Assembly: GCF_030538655.1 (NCBI RefSeq)
Contig: NZ_JAUNTO010000014.1
Coordinates: 24,741-88,740, forward strand
Direction: 5' to 3'
DNA length: 64,000 bases
Origin: Paracoccus sp. (in: a-proteobacteria)
GTDB taxonomy: Bacteria; Pseudomonadota; Alphaproteobacteria; Rhodobacterales; Rhodobacteraceae
Position 1 is the first letter of the stretch, and every line of letters begins with the position of its first letter. The notes below the pieces were generated by a model. It did not search any database and was not told the DNA's origin. It worked only from the letters and a program-made list of their open reading frames with translations. Shown here piece after piece: positions 30,351 through 38,682 of the stretch. A program made the translations under genes and the position numbers.

Positions 30351-31787
30351 ATGACCGACGACAGCCGCAAGCACGACGATGACACCGCCGCGCCGGTCCT
30401 GACCGATCCGGCCGCCCCCGCCGAACTGGATGATGACGACGATTTTCTGCCCCGGCGCGAGTTGCTGGCCCAGATCAATCAGGCCATCGTCGATCAGGAC
30501 GCCGCCCGGCTGGAAGAATTGTTGGAGCCGATGCACGGTGCCGACATTGCCGACATTATCGAGCGCCTGACCCCGGCACAGCGCCGCACCTTTCTGGACC
30601 TCTACTCGATTGAGATCGACGGCGAGATTCTGTCCGAAATCGACGAGGCAGTGCGCGATCAGGTGATCGAGGCGCTGCCCCCCGACGTGCTGGCTGAAGC
30701 CGTGCGCGAGATGGACAGCGACGACGTTGTTGATCTGGTCGAGGATATGGATGAAGGCGAGCGCGAGGAAATCCTTGCTGCGCTGGACGAATCCGACCGG
30801 GCGGCGGTGCAGCAGTCGCTGACCTATCCCGAATATTCTGCGGGCCGCCTGATGCAGTCCGAGGTCGTGACCGGACCCGAGCACTGGACGGCGGGCGAGG
30901 CCATCGACTATTTGCGCCGGCACGAAGATGACCTGCCCGAACAGTTCTATCACATCATTCTGGTGGACCCGCGGCACCGTCCTGTCGGCTATGTGACGTT
31001 GGGCCGGTTGCTGAGCGCGCCGCGCGCCATACCGATGCGCGATCTGACCGAGGACAGTTTCCGCACCATCAGCGCCACCGCCGATGAAAGCGACGTGGCC
31101 TATGTATTCAACCAGTATCACCTGATTTCCGCCCCTGTGGTGGATGATGCCGACCGGCTGGTGGGCGTCATCACCATCGACGATGCCATGTCGGTTCTGG
31201 ACGAAGAGCACGAGGAGGATATTCTGCGTCTTGCGGGTGTTGGCGACGAAAGCTCGATTTCGGATACGGTGCTGGAAACCGTGCGCCAGCGGGTGCCGTG
31301 GCTGGGGGCGAATATCTTTACCGCATTGCTGGCTGCCGCCGTGATCGCCTTGTTCGAGGATTCGATCGCCCGCATCGTCGCGCTGGCCGTGCTGATGCCG
31401 ATCGTCACCTCGATCGGCGGGAACGCGGGCACGCAGACGCTGACGGTCGTGGTGCGCGGCCTTGCCACCAAAAGCCTGACGGCTGCCAATATGTGGCGTA
31501 TCGTCATGCGTGAGGCGGCGGTAGGGCTGGTTAACGGCGCGACCTTTGGTGCCATCATCGCGGCGGTGGCGTGGATCTGGTTCCGCGACCCCGCGCTGGC
31601 CGGGGTGATCGGCGCGGCAATGATTATCAACCTGACAGTGGCGGCGGTGGGCGGCATTCTGGTGCCGCTGGCGCTGGACAAGCTGGGGGCCGACCCGGCA
31701 CTGGCCTCGCCCACCTTTGTCACCACGCTGACCGATGTGATCGGCTTTTTTGCATTTCTGGGGCTGGCGACGGTGGTTCTGTTGTGA
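30351..31787 (+). CDS. mgtE: magnesium transporter MgtE
   Basis: Mg2+ channel of the inner membrane, 478 residues. It has an acidic N domain (about 1-160, with repeated DE-rich helices and LLEPMHGADIADIIERL), two CBS domains (about 160-290, DESDVAYVFNQYHLISAPVVDDADRLVGVITIDDAMSV), a connecting helix, and five transmembrane helices (about 315-478) with the pore motif PIVTSIGGNAGTQTL. Cytosolic Mg2+ bound between N and CBS domains closes the pore in the known structures. It is followed by the cycloligase gene with a GTGA overlap. Confidence 0.96.
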   Translation: MTDDSRKHDDDTAAPVLTDPAAPAELDDDDDFLPRRELLAQINQAIVDQDAARLEELLEPMHGADIADIIERLTPAQRRTFLDLYSIEIDGEILSEIDEAVRDQVIEALPPDVLAEAVREMDSDDVVDLVEDMDEGEREEILAALDESDRAAVQQSLTYPEYSAGRLMQSEVVTGPEHWTAGEAIDYLRRHEDDLPEQFYHIILVDPRHRPVGYVTLGRLLSAPRAIPMRDLTEDSFRTISATADESDVAYVFNQYHLISAPVVDDADRLVGVITIDDAMSVLDEEHEEDILRLAGVGDESSISDTVLETVRQRVPWLGANIFTALLAAAVIALFEDSIARIVALAVLMPIVTSIGGNAGTQTLTVVVRGLATKSLTAANMWRIVMREAAVGLVNGATFGAIIAAVAWIWFRDPALAGVIGAAMIINLTVAAVGGILVPLALDKLGADPALASPTFVTTLTDVIGFFAFLGLATVVLL

Positions 31788-32323
31788 CCGGCAAGGCCGC
31801 ATTACGGGCGGCAGCGCTGGCCGCGCGGACCGAACAGGGCGGCGATGCCGGGGCAGTGGTTGCGCGGTTACGCGCGACGCTGTTGCCCTTTGCCGGGCAG
31901 GTGTTGGCCGGATACTGGCCCATGCGCGGCGAAGCCGACCCGTTGCCTGCCATGGCCACCCATGACGGGCCATTGTGTCTGCCGGTGGTGCCGGGGCGCG
32001 ACGTGCCGCTGATCTTTCGCGCATGGTTGCCCGGTGCCGCGCTGGAGGGCGGGCCGTTCGGCACCCACCACCCGCCCGAATCAGCGCCAGTGGTTGTGCC
32101 GCAGGTGCTGATCGTGCCTCTGGCCGCCTTTGACCGTGCGGGGCAGCGGATCGGTTATGGCGGCGGGTATTATGACCGGACTCTGGCGCAGCTGCGCGCC
32201 GCCGGGCCGGTGACGGCCATCGGTTTGGCCTTTGCCTGTCAGGAAGTGCCGGCGGTGCCGGCTGGTCCGTTCGATCAGCCGCTGAACCTGATCGTGACCG
32301 ACCGCGACACCATTCGCCTCTGA
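31784..32323 (+). CDS. 5-formyltetrahydrofolate cyclo-ligase
   Basis: Converts 5-formyl-THF to methenyl-THF with ATP. The 179-residue product has a lysine near the N-terminus (TGKAALRAAALA), YWPMRGEADP, FGTHHPPES, VPLAAFDRAGQRIGYGGGYYDRTL (the ATP/folate loop) and IGLAFACQE. It starts at GTG 31784 overlapping the mgtE stop. Confidence 0.92.
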   Translation: MTGKAALRAAALAARTEQGGDAGAVVARLRATLLPFAGQVLAGYWPMRGEADPLPAMATHDGPLCLPVVPGRDVPLIFRAWLPGAALEGGPFGTHHPPESAPVVVPQVLIVPLAAFDRAGQRIGYGGGYYDRTLAQLRAAGPVTAIGLAFACQEVPAVPAGPFDQPLNLIVTDRDTIRL

Positions 32324-32600
32324 GGCGGGGCGGCGTCATTTTTTTCGGTGCAGACGTGGCGTTCCGAACACGCGGTCAAGGTGCCGGATTCTGCGGGTAA
32401 ATCAGGGGAAAACCCGGTGGAAAACTGGTGAATCCCGGCCCGGAACCCTGCCGGATCATTCGGGAAATCCCGTTCGTTGACGATTTATTAACGAATTGAC
32501 TCGCTGCACTGCGGCACAAGGGGGCGGCAAATCGGGGCCGTTCTGTCAACGTAAAAAGAGGTTACCAAACTGTAAAAATTTGGTTGAAAGCTGTGACGGA

Positions 32601-32616
32601 TCACGGCAGGTAGTGG
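32601..32616 (+). promoter_or_regulatory. candidate NrdR box 1 (weak)
   Basis: TCACGGCAGGTAGTGG fits the palindromic NrdR consensus (ACACTATATATAGTGT) at about 9 of 16 positions, keeping the outer CAC and GTG. It starts exactly 31 bases before box 2, the spacing typical of tandem NrdR boxes. Confidence 0.4.
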
Positions 32617-32631
32617 GGCACGGTCCCGGCG

Positions 32632-32647
32632 ACACAATATCTGGTGG
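32632..32647 (+). promoter_or_regulatory. candidate NrdR box 2
   Basis: ACACAATATCTGGTGG fits the NrdR consensus at about 13 of 16 positions. NrdR is the ATP/dATP-sensing repressor of ribonucleotide reductase genes, and the next gene is nrdJ. The box lies about 155 bases before the nrdJ start. Confidence 0.55.
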
Positions 32648-32803
32648 CAGGCTAACGGCCACCGACCTCGCGGCAGGATCAGATTTTGGGCTAGGCAGGA
32701 CTGGTGGTTTCGACCTTCGCCGCGCACGATCCGTTGCGCGGTCCATGTCCCGACTCGCCCGCTTGAAACCCCCCGCAGCGGGGACAGGGACATGAGGGCA
32801 GGC

Positions 32804-35800
32804 ATGAAGATCGAACGTCGTTTCACCACCGAAGCCGCTGGCGCCTACGGCGGCATCGAATTCACCACCACCACCAGTGAAATCCGCAACCCGGATGGCA
32901 AGGTCGTGTTTCATAACGATCAGGTCGAGGTGCCCAAGGGCTGGTCGCAGGTCGCCAGCGACGTGATCGCGCAGAAATATTTCCGCAAGGCGGGCATCCC
33001 GGCTGTGCTGAAGCGGGTGCGGGAAAAGGACGTGCCGGAATTCCTGTGGCGCTCGGTTCCCGATGAGGCCGCGCTGGCCAAGCTGCCCGAGGGGGACCGC
33101 TTTGGCGGCGAAACCAGCGCCCGGCAGGTGTTCGACCGTCTGGCCGGCGCTTGGGCCTATTGGGGCTGGAAGGGCGGCTATTTCACCGCTGAATCCGACG
33201 CCCGCGCCTATTACGACGAGATGCGCTTTATGCTGGCCCGGCAGATGGCCGCGCCGAACAGCCCGCAATGGTTCAACACCGGCCTGCATTGGGCCTACGG
33301 CATCGACGGTCCGTCGCAGGGTCATTTCTATGTCGATTACAAGACCGGCAAGCTGGTCAAATCCGACAGCGCCTATGAACACCCGCAGCCGCACGCCTGC
33401 TTTATCCAGTCGGTCAGCGATGATCTGGTGAACGAGGGCGGGATCATGGATCTGTGGGTCCGCGAGGCGCGTCTGTTCAAATACGGCAGCGGCACCGGCA
33501 CCAACTTTTCATCCTTGCGCGGCGAGGGGGAAAAGCTGTCGGGCGGTGGCAAATCCTCGGGGCTGATGGGGTTCCTCAAGATCGGCGACCGGGCAGCGGG
33601 CGCGATTAAATCGGGCGGCACCACCCGCCGCGCGGCCAAGATGGTGATCTGCGACATGGATCACCCCGACATCGAAGCCTTCATCAACTGGAAGGTGATC
33701 GAGGAACAAAAGGTTGCCTCGCTGGTCGCCGGGTCCAAGGCGCATGAGGCGCGGCTGAACGAGATCTTCGCCGCAATCCGCGAATGGGATGGCGCGATTG
33801 ATGCCGCGACCGACCCCGCACAGAACGCGGCGCTGAAAGCCGCGATCCGCGCCGCGAAAAAGGCGATGATCCCGGAAACCTATATCAACCGAGTTCTGCA
33901 ATATGCGCGGCAGGGCTTTGATTCGATTGAATTTCCGACCTATGATACCGATTGGGACTCGGAAGCCTATATCAGCGTGTCGGGGCAGAACTCGAACAAC
34001 TCGGTCCGGGTGACGGACAGCTTTTTGCAAGCCGTGCGTGAGGATCAGCCGTGGGAATTGCTGCGCCGCACCGATGGCGGCGTGGCGAAAACCGTCAGCG
34101 CGCGCGAGCTGTGGGACCAGATCGGCCATGCCGCATGGGCCTGCGCCGATCCGGGCATCCAGTTCCACGATACGGTCAACGCCTGGCACACCTGCCCCGA
34201 GGATGGGGCGATCCGCGGCTCGAACCCGTGCAGCGAATATATGTTCCTTGACGATACGGCCTGTAATCTGGCCTCGATGAACCTGCTGACCTTCTGGGCG
34301 GATGGGCAATTCGACGCCGACGCCTATATCCACGCCACGCGCCTGTGGACGCTGACGCTGGAAATCAGCGTGCTGATGGCGCAATTCCCGTCCAAGGAGA
34401 TCGCGCAGCGGTCCTATGAATTCCGCACGCTTGGCCTTGGCTATGCCAATATCGGCGGCCTCTTGATGAACATGGGGCTGGGTTATGACAGCGATCAGGG
34501 CCGGGCGCTGTGCGGTGCGCTGACCGCGCTGATGACCGGCGTTTCCTATGCGACCAGTGCCGAAATTGCGGGCGAATTGGGTGCTTTCCCCGGCTATGCC
34601 AAGAACGCCGACCACATGCTGCGGGTGATCCGCAACCACCGCGCGGCGGCCTATAACGGCAGCTATGAGGGCGTGAACGTCAACCCGGTCGCGCTGGATG
34701 CAGCGAACTGCCCCGATGCGCGGCTGGTCGATCTGGCCCGCAGCGCATGGGACGTCGCGCTGCGTCTTGGCGAGGCGCATGGCTATCGCAACGCGCAGGC
34801 CACGGTGATCGCGCCGACCGGCACCATCGGCTTGGTGATGGATTGCGACACCACCGGGATTGAACCCGATTTTGCTCTGGTCAAGTTCAAGAAACTGGCG
34901 GGTGGCGGCTATTTCAAGATCATCAACCAGTCGGTGCCTGCGGCGCTGACCGCGCTTGGCTATGGCTCGGCCCAGATCGAGGAAATCATCGCCTATGCCG
35001 TCGGCCACGCCAGCCTTGGCAACTGCCCCGGCATTAACCACACCGCGCTGACCGGCCACGGTTTTGGCCCGCGCGAGCTGGAAAAAGTCGATGCCGCGCT
35101 GGCCAGTGCTTTTGACATCCGCTTTGTGTTCAACCAATGGACCCTGGGCGAAGCTTTTTGCCGCGAAACCCTTGGCATTCCTGCGGAAAAGCTGGCCGAT
35201 CCGGGCTTTGACCTGCTGCGCCACCTCGGCTTTACCAAGGCGCAGATCGACGCCGCCAACGACCATGTGTGCGGCACCATGACGCTGGAAGGCGCGCCCT
35301 TCCTGAAACCCGAACATTACGCGGTGTTCGATTGCGCCAACCAATGCGGCAAGCGCGGCACTCGTTACTTGTCGGTGGACAGCCATATCCGCATGATGGC
35401 GGCGGCGCAGAGCTTTATCTCGGGCGCGATTTCCAAGACGATCAACATGCCCAATGACGCGACCATCACCGACGCGCTGGCCGCCTATGAACTGTCGTGG
35501 AGCCTGGGGATCAAGGCGAATGCGCTGTATCGCGACGGGTCCAAACTGTCGCAGCCGCTGGCCTCTGCGCTGGTCGAGGATGACGATGAAGCCGCCGAAA
35601 TTCTGGAAACCGGCAGCCCGCAGGAAAAGGCGGCGGTGATCGCGGAAAAGGTGGTCGAAAAGATCATCATCAAGGAAATGGTCCGCAGCCACCGGGAAAA
35701 ACTGCCCGGCCGCCGCAAGGGCTATACGCAAAAGGCGGTGGTCGGCGGGCACAAGGTCTATCTGCGCACCGGCGAATATGACGACGGCAAGCTGGGCGAG

Positions 35801-36448
35801 ATCTTCATTGACATGCACAAGGAAGGTGCTGGCTTCCGGGCGATGATGAACAACTTTGCCATCGCCGTGTCGGTCGGCCTGCAATACGGCGTCCCGCTGG
35901 AGGAGTTCGTCGATGCCTTCACCTTCACCCGGTTCGAACCGGCGGGCATGGTGCAGGGCAATGACAGCATCAAGAACGCTACGTCCATTCTGGATTATGT
36001 GTTCCGCGAACTGGCCGTCAGCTATCTGGACCGCACCGATCTGGCGCATGTGAAACCGGCGGGGGCCAGTTTTGATGAACTGGGCGGCGGTGAAAAGGAA
36101 GGGCAGACCAATGTTGCCCCGGTCAGCGAAAATGCCGAGCTTAAGTCGCTGACAATGCTGAAACAAATCAGTTCGGCGGGCTATCTGCGCAAGCGTCTGC
36201 CGCAGGAACTGATGGTGCTGCAAGGCGGGGCCTCGCAGGTGGCTATGGCCGTCGGGATGGCCGAGGATGCGGCGGTGTTTCAGGCCGCAAGTGTGACAGC
36301 GACCACAACCAGCATGGATGCCCGCACCAAGGCCCGGATGCAGGGATACGAAGGCGATCCCTGTGGCGAATGCGGCAATTACACGCTGGTCCGCAACGGC
36401 ACCTGTATGAAGTGTAACACCTGCGGCGGCACCTCTGGGTGCAGCTAA
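32804..36448 (+). CDS. nrdJ: vitamin B12-dependent (class II) ribonucleoside-diphosphate reductase
   Basis: Makes deoxyribonucleotides using adenosylcobalamin, with or without oxygen. The product of 1,214 residues has the class II barrel: [88 protein letters not shown] (active-site Cys and radical-chain residues) and [21 protein letters not shown]. The C-terminal redox tail ([10 protein letters not shown], then [13 protein letters not shown]) re-reduces the active site. I prefer the ATG at 32804 to the one at 32792 because family members start with MKIERRFT. No intein is present. Two hairpins follow the stop. Confidence 0.97.
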   Translation: MKIERRFTTEAAGAYGGIEFTTTTSEIRNPDGKVVFHNDQVEVPKGWSQVASDVIAQKYFRKAGIPAVLKRVREKDVPEFLWRSVPDEAALAKLPEGDRFGGETSARQVFDRLAGAWAYWGWKGGYFTAESDARAYYDEMRFMLARQMAAPNSPQWFNTGLHWAYGIDGPSQGHFYVDYKTGKLVKSDSAYEHPQPHACFIQSVSDDLVNEGGIMDLWVREARLFKYGSGTGTNFSSLRGEGEKLSGGGKSSGLMGFLKIGDRAAGAIKSGGTTRRAAKMVICDMDHPDIEAFINWKVIEEQKVASLVAGSKAHEARLNEIFAAIREWDGAIDAATDPAQNAALKAAIRAAKKAMIPETYINRVLQYARQGFDSIEFPTYDTDWDSEAYISVSGQNSNNSVRVTDSFLQAVREDQPWELLRRTDGGVAKTVSARELWDQIGHAAWACADPGIQFHDTVNAWHTCPEDGAIRGSNPCSEYMFLDDTACNLASMNLLTFWADGQFDADAYIHATRLWTLTLEISVLMAQFPSKEIAQRSYEFRTLGLGYANIGGLLMNMGLGYDSDQGRALCGALTALMTGVSYATSAEIAGELGAFPGYAKNADHMLRVIRNHRAAAYNGSYEGVNVNPVALDAANCPDARLVDLARSAWDVALRLGEAHGYRNAQATVIAPTGTIGLVMDCDTTGIEPDFALVKFKKLAGGGYFKIINQSVPAALTALGYGSAQIEEIIAYAVGHASLGNCPGINHTALTGHGFGPRELEKVDAALASAFDIRFVFNQWTLGEAFCRETLGIPAEKLADPGFDLLRHLGFTKAQIDAANDHVCGTMTLEGAPFLKPEHYAVFDCANQCGKRGTRYLSVDSHIRMMAAAQSFISGAISKTINMPNDATITDALAAYELSWSLGIKANALYRDGSKLSQPLASALVEDDDEAAEILETGSPQEKAAVIAEKVVEKIIIKEMVRSHREKLPGRRKGYTQKAVVGGHKVYLRTGEYDDGKLGEIFIDMHKEGAGFRAMMNNFAIAVSVGLQYGVPLEEFVDAFTFTRFEPAGMVQGNDSIKNATSILDYVFRELAVSYLDRTDLAHVKPAGASFDELGGGEKEGQTNVAPVSENAELKSLTMLKQISSAGYLRKRLPQELMVLQGGASQVAMAVGMAEDAAVFQAASVTATTTSMDARTKARMQGYEGDPCGECGNYTLVRNGTCMKCNTCGGTSGCS

Positions 36449-36455
36449 GAATAGC

Positions 36456-36477
36456 GGGGCTGGCTTTGGCCGGCCCC
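36456..36477 (+). terminator. nrdJ terminator
   Basis: Stem GGGGCTGGC / GCCGGCCCC (one G-T pair) with loop TTTG, then ATTCGTTTG. It begins eight bases after the nrdJ stop. Confidence 0.75.
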
Positions 36478-36480
36478 ATT

Positions 36481-36610
36481 CGTTTGTCAGGCTGGCTGCG
36501 CGGTCCCCATGTTCCGGCCGCGCCCTATCCGAGCAGCAGCCAGCGCCCCGGCAGAAGGCGCGCCTGACATCAGCCCCCCGTGTGTGGCAGCGCACGGGGG
36601 GCACTTTTTT
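36481..36610 (+). ncRNA. candidate structured small RNA
   Basis: Between the nrdJ terminator and a second, very strong terminator lies a stretch of nested complementary arms. The outer arms are TGTCAGGC (36485-36492) with GCCTGACA (36562-36569). The middle arms are TGGCTGC (36493-36499) with GCAGCCA (36536-36542). The inner arms are CGCGG (36499-36503) with CCGCG (36518-36522). A 10-bp G/C stem and T6 close it. No ORF fits. It could be an independent sRNA or a 3'-UTR product of nrdJ; I do not recognise the family. Confidence 0.4.
36573..36610 (+). terminator. strong rho-independent terminator
   Basis: Stem GCCCCCCGTG / CACGGGGGGC, extendable by two pairs, with a short loop and then ACTTTTTTG. 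It is the strongest terminator in the window although no protein gene ends just before it. Confidence 0.88.
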
Positions 36611-36719
36611 GTGCGATGCGTAGGCGAGTGGTCAGCCGCGCCATGCAACGGCAGCGTGCGGTGCTGTGCAACGATCTGGGCGGATCAGGGTGAAAAACCC
36701 AGTAATTGCTGGGTTCAGC

Positions 36720-36774
36720 GCCGCACAGAACGTGCACAGCCTGTGCACAAGCTGTACACAGGCTGTGCACAGAC
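36720..36774. repeat. 11-bp-period array of TGTGCACA cores
   Basis: Four palindromic cores are spaced exactly 11 bases apart: CGTGCACA at 36731, TGTGCACA at 36742, TGTACACA at 36753 and TGTGCACA at 36764. A degenerate fifth (GCCGCACA) lies at 36720. The array also forms a perfect 14-bp inverted repeat (36732-36745 with 36757-36770). One unit per helical turn puts all cores on one face of the DNA. Confidence 0.8.
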
Positions 36775-37038
36775 AAATGCGCGAAAGGCTGTCAGACGGG
36801 ATGGCTGTGACCTTGCTCTGGTCGGGCTGGGGCTGATCTGTTGAGCGGATGGAAGCTTGCTGCGGTAATGCCCCCTGACGCGCCGGCAAACGGTCAGGGG
36901 ATCTGTTCCCGAACTGCCTCGTCTCTCTTACAGAGGAATTTCAAACCGAACCGACGGGGTTAACCCTTTCGAAAGACCAGGCTGCTATACAGGCTGCACG
37001 GAACAGGCGGGGACGCCGATGGCCGTAACGAGAGACGC

Positions 37039-37074
37039 CGCACCTCGCGCTGCCTGTGGCAGTTGCGAGGTGCG
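37039..37074. other. long intergenic hairpin
   Basis: Outer perfect stem CGCACCTCGC / GCGAGGTGCG, a small internal loop, then inner stem CTGCC / GGCAG with a three-base loop, 15 pairs in all. No U tract follows on either strand, so it is not a simple terminator. Confidence 0.7.
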
Positions 37075-37130
37075 TGCCTGATCAGCCTTCTCGCCTCTTT
37101 CCCCTTTTGCTCACCCACCGCGTCTTTGTC

Positions 37131-37190
37131 TTTCGTTTCCAAATATCCCGGGGGAATCTGGTGCTTGCGCCAGATGGGGGCTGGCCCCCC
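37131..37190 (-). repeat. GC-rich hairpin/AAATATCC repeat, copy B
   Basis: TTTCGTTTCCAAATATCCCG, then a stem CTGGTGC-TTGC-GCCAG and GGGGGC-TG-GCCCCC. Part of the tandem duplication with copy C. Confidence 0.75.
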
Positions 37191-37266
37191 GTCGCTGCGG
37201 GATGCAATCTCAGCCTGACCAGCCTTCGTGTCTCTTCCCCCCTTGCTCACCCACCGCGTCTTTGTC

Positions 37267-37329
37267 TTTCGTTTCCAAATATCCCGGGGGGAATCTGGCG
37301 CTTGCGCCAGATGGGGGGCTGGCCCCCCA
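37267..37329 (-). repeat. GC-rich hairpin/AAATATCC repeat, copy C
   Basis: Same layout as copy B: TTTCGTTTCCAAATATCCCG, stem CTGGCGC-TT-GCGCCAG, then GGGGGGC-TG-GCCCCCC. It lies 19 bases from the folC stop and could act as its terminator. Confidence 0.75.
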
Positions 37330-37347
37330 TTGTCGCAGGACGCAATT

Positions 37348-38619
37348 TCAGCCGTTGTCGCGCAGCACGCGTCCGGCCAGATACAGCGATCCGCAGATCA
37401 GGATGCGGGCCTGCGGGGCGATGGCGGTAATGTCGCGGATCGCCTGTTCCACTGTATCTGCTGTGCGGGCGTCGATTCCGGCGCTTTGGGCGGCGGCGGC
37501 GGTATCTGCTGCGGGCAGCGTGTTTGGTTCGCCGGGGATGGGAACGGCGGTCAGGGTTGTGACTTGGGTGGCCAGCGGCTGCATATAGCCGGTGACGTCC
37601 TTGGTGTTCAGCATGCCGCAGATCAGATGCGTGGGGCGGTGGGGCAGGGCGGCCAGCGTCCTGGCGACAGCGGCGCCACCGGCGGGGTTATGGCCACCGT
37701 CCAGCCACAGTTCAACATTCGGCCCGGCCGCGTCAATCAGAGGGCCACGGCGCAGGCGCTGCATCCGGGCGGGCCAATCGGCGCGGGTGACGGCGGCGCG
37801 GGCCATATCTTCATCGGCACCCAGTTCGCGCAGGGCGGCAAGGGCGGTTCCGGCGTTGTCGATCTGATGCGGGCCGGGCAGATTGGGCAGTGGCAGGTCC
37901 AAAAGCCCGCGTTCGTCGCGATAGATCAGCGCATCCCCTTCACGCGCCGCCGTCCAGTGCTGGCCTGACGCGATCAATGGGGCGAACAGGCGTTCCGCCC
38001 GCGCCTCGATCACGGTTTGAGCGTCGTCTTGCTGAGGGCCAACCACACAGGGCACACGGTGCTTGATGATTCCGGCTTTTTCGCTCGCGATCTCGGGCAG
38101 GGTTTCACCCAGATATTGCGTGTGGTCGATGCTGACCGGGGTGATGATGGTCAGGCGCGGGGTGTCGATCACGTTGGTGGCATCCAGCCGCCCGCCCAGC
38201 CCGACTTCGAGCAATGTGTAATCCGCCGGGGTGCGGGCAAAGGCCAGAAAGGCTGCTGCCGTGGTGATTTCAAAGAAAGTGATCGGCGCGCCTGCATTGG
38301 CCGCCTCGCATTCCTCGAGCGTTGCGGAGAGGGTGTCTTCGGCGATCAGCGTCCCCGCCAGCCGGATGCGTTCGTGGAACCGCGCCAGATGCGGCGAGGT
38401 ATAGGCGTGGACCCGCTTGCCCCCGGCTTCCAGCCCGGCGCGGATCATTGCTTGCGTGCTGCCTTTGCCGTTGGTTCCGGCGATATGGATCACCGGCGGG
38501 ATGTGGCGTTCGGGATTGCCGAGCGCGGCCAGCAGGCGGTGCATCCGGTCCAGCGACAGGTCGATGATTTTGGGGTGCAGCCCCATCAGCCGGTCAAGGA
38601 TGGCATCGCTGTTTTGCAT
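37348..38619 (-). CDS. folC: bifunctional folylpolyglutamate synthase/dihydrofolate synthase
   Basis: Adds glutamate to dihydropteroate and to folates. The 423-residue product has the Mur-ligase P-loop IAGTNGKGSTQAMI (about 46-59), YTSPHLARFHERIRL, FFEITTAAAFLAF, LLEVGLGGRLDATNV and WLDGGHNPAGG. The ATG at 38619 is chosen; an in-frame GTG lies six bases upstream and neither has a clear ribosome site. It follows accD on the same strand with a repeat element between them. Confidence 0.95.
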   Translation of the reverse strand: MQNSDAILDRLMGLHPKIIDLSLDRMHRLLAALGNPERHIPPVIHIAGTNGKGSTQAMIRAGLEAGGKRVHAYTSPHLARFHERIRLAGTLIAEDTLSATLEECEAANAGAPITFFEITTAAAFLAFARTPADYTLLEVGLGGRLDATNVIDTPRLTIITPVSIDHTQYLGETLPEIASEKAGIIKHRVPCVVGPQQDDAQTVIEARAERLFAPLIASGQHWTAAREGDALIYRDERGLLDLPLPNLPGPHQIDNAGTALAALRELGADEDMARAAVTRADWPARMQRLRRGPLIDAAGPNVELWLDGGHNPAGGAAVARTLAALPHRPTHLICGMLNTKDVTGYMQPLATQVTTLTAVPIPGEPNTLPAADTAAAAQSAGIDARTADTVEQAIRDITAIAPQARILICGSLYLAGRVLRDNG

Positions 38620-38628
38620 CGGCACACA

Positions 38629-38681
38629 CCGGGGGCGCTTCGCCCCCCGGACCCCCAGAGGATATTTAAGGACAGAAGATG
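38629..38681 (+). repeat. GC-rich hairpin/AAATATCC repeat, copy D
   Basis: Hairpin GGGGGCG-CTT-CGCCCCCC, then GGACCCCCAGA, GGATATTT and the tail GGACAGAAGATG shared with copy A. It fills the gap between the accD stop and the folC start. Confidence 0.75.
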
Positions 38682-38682
38682 C

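Larger units (their letters stand above)
32324..32803. other. long leader region of nrdJ
   Basis: A 480-base stretch without a gene. It contains the candidate NrdR boxes described separately, a G-rich part resembling no full riboswitch, and an AT-rich patch at 32484-32500. No ORF here looks coded. The length suggests the main promoter lies well upstream of nrdJ or that the leader is regulatory. Confidence 0.55.
36449..37347. other. gene-free region between nrdJ and folC
   Basis: About 900 bases between two convergent genes. It holds the nrdJ terminator, a candidate small RNA with its own terminator, a 7-bp hairpin AACCCAG-TAATTG-CTGGGTT (36696-36715), an 11-bp-period repeat array, an 8-bp inverted repeat CCCCTGAC / GTCAGGGG (36872-36900), a long hairpin at 37039-37074, and two tandem copies of a repeat element. 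No ORF in it looks like a gene. Confidence 0.7.
37076..37350. repeat. 136-137 bp direct tandem duplication
   Basis: Two imperfect copies begin at 37076 and 37213. Each runs from GCCTGA(T/C)CAGCCTTC through CTCACCCACCGCGTCTTTG and the AAATATCC hairpin element to GCAAT(C/T)TCAGCC. The second copy's end contains the folC stop codon, so the duplication took in the 3' end of folC. Confidence 0.85.

Noticed and set aside
32380-32480. Possible cobalamin riboswitch in the nrdJ leader (GGTGCC, GGGGAA and GGTGAATCC pieces)
   Set aside because: The essential GCCACTG segment and the B12 box are missing, and the spacing does not fit. The pieces are common in G-rich DNA.
33509-36604. Very long antisense ORF opposite nrdJ, and similar ones at 905-2899 and 29499-32339
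   Set aside because: Shadow frames of high-GC coding sequence; their translations are rich in Arg, His and Gln with no family features, while the plus-strand genes are certain.
36720-36774. Chromosomal origin with DnaA boxes
   Set aside because: The cores share only TnCACA with the DnaA box, no AT-rich unwinding region adjoins, and no usual origin neighbours such as dnaA, hemE or gidA are near.
36509-36844. ORFs inside the nrdJ-folC gap
   Set aside because: They run through terminators and repeats, lack ribosome sites and give low-complexity translations.
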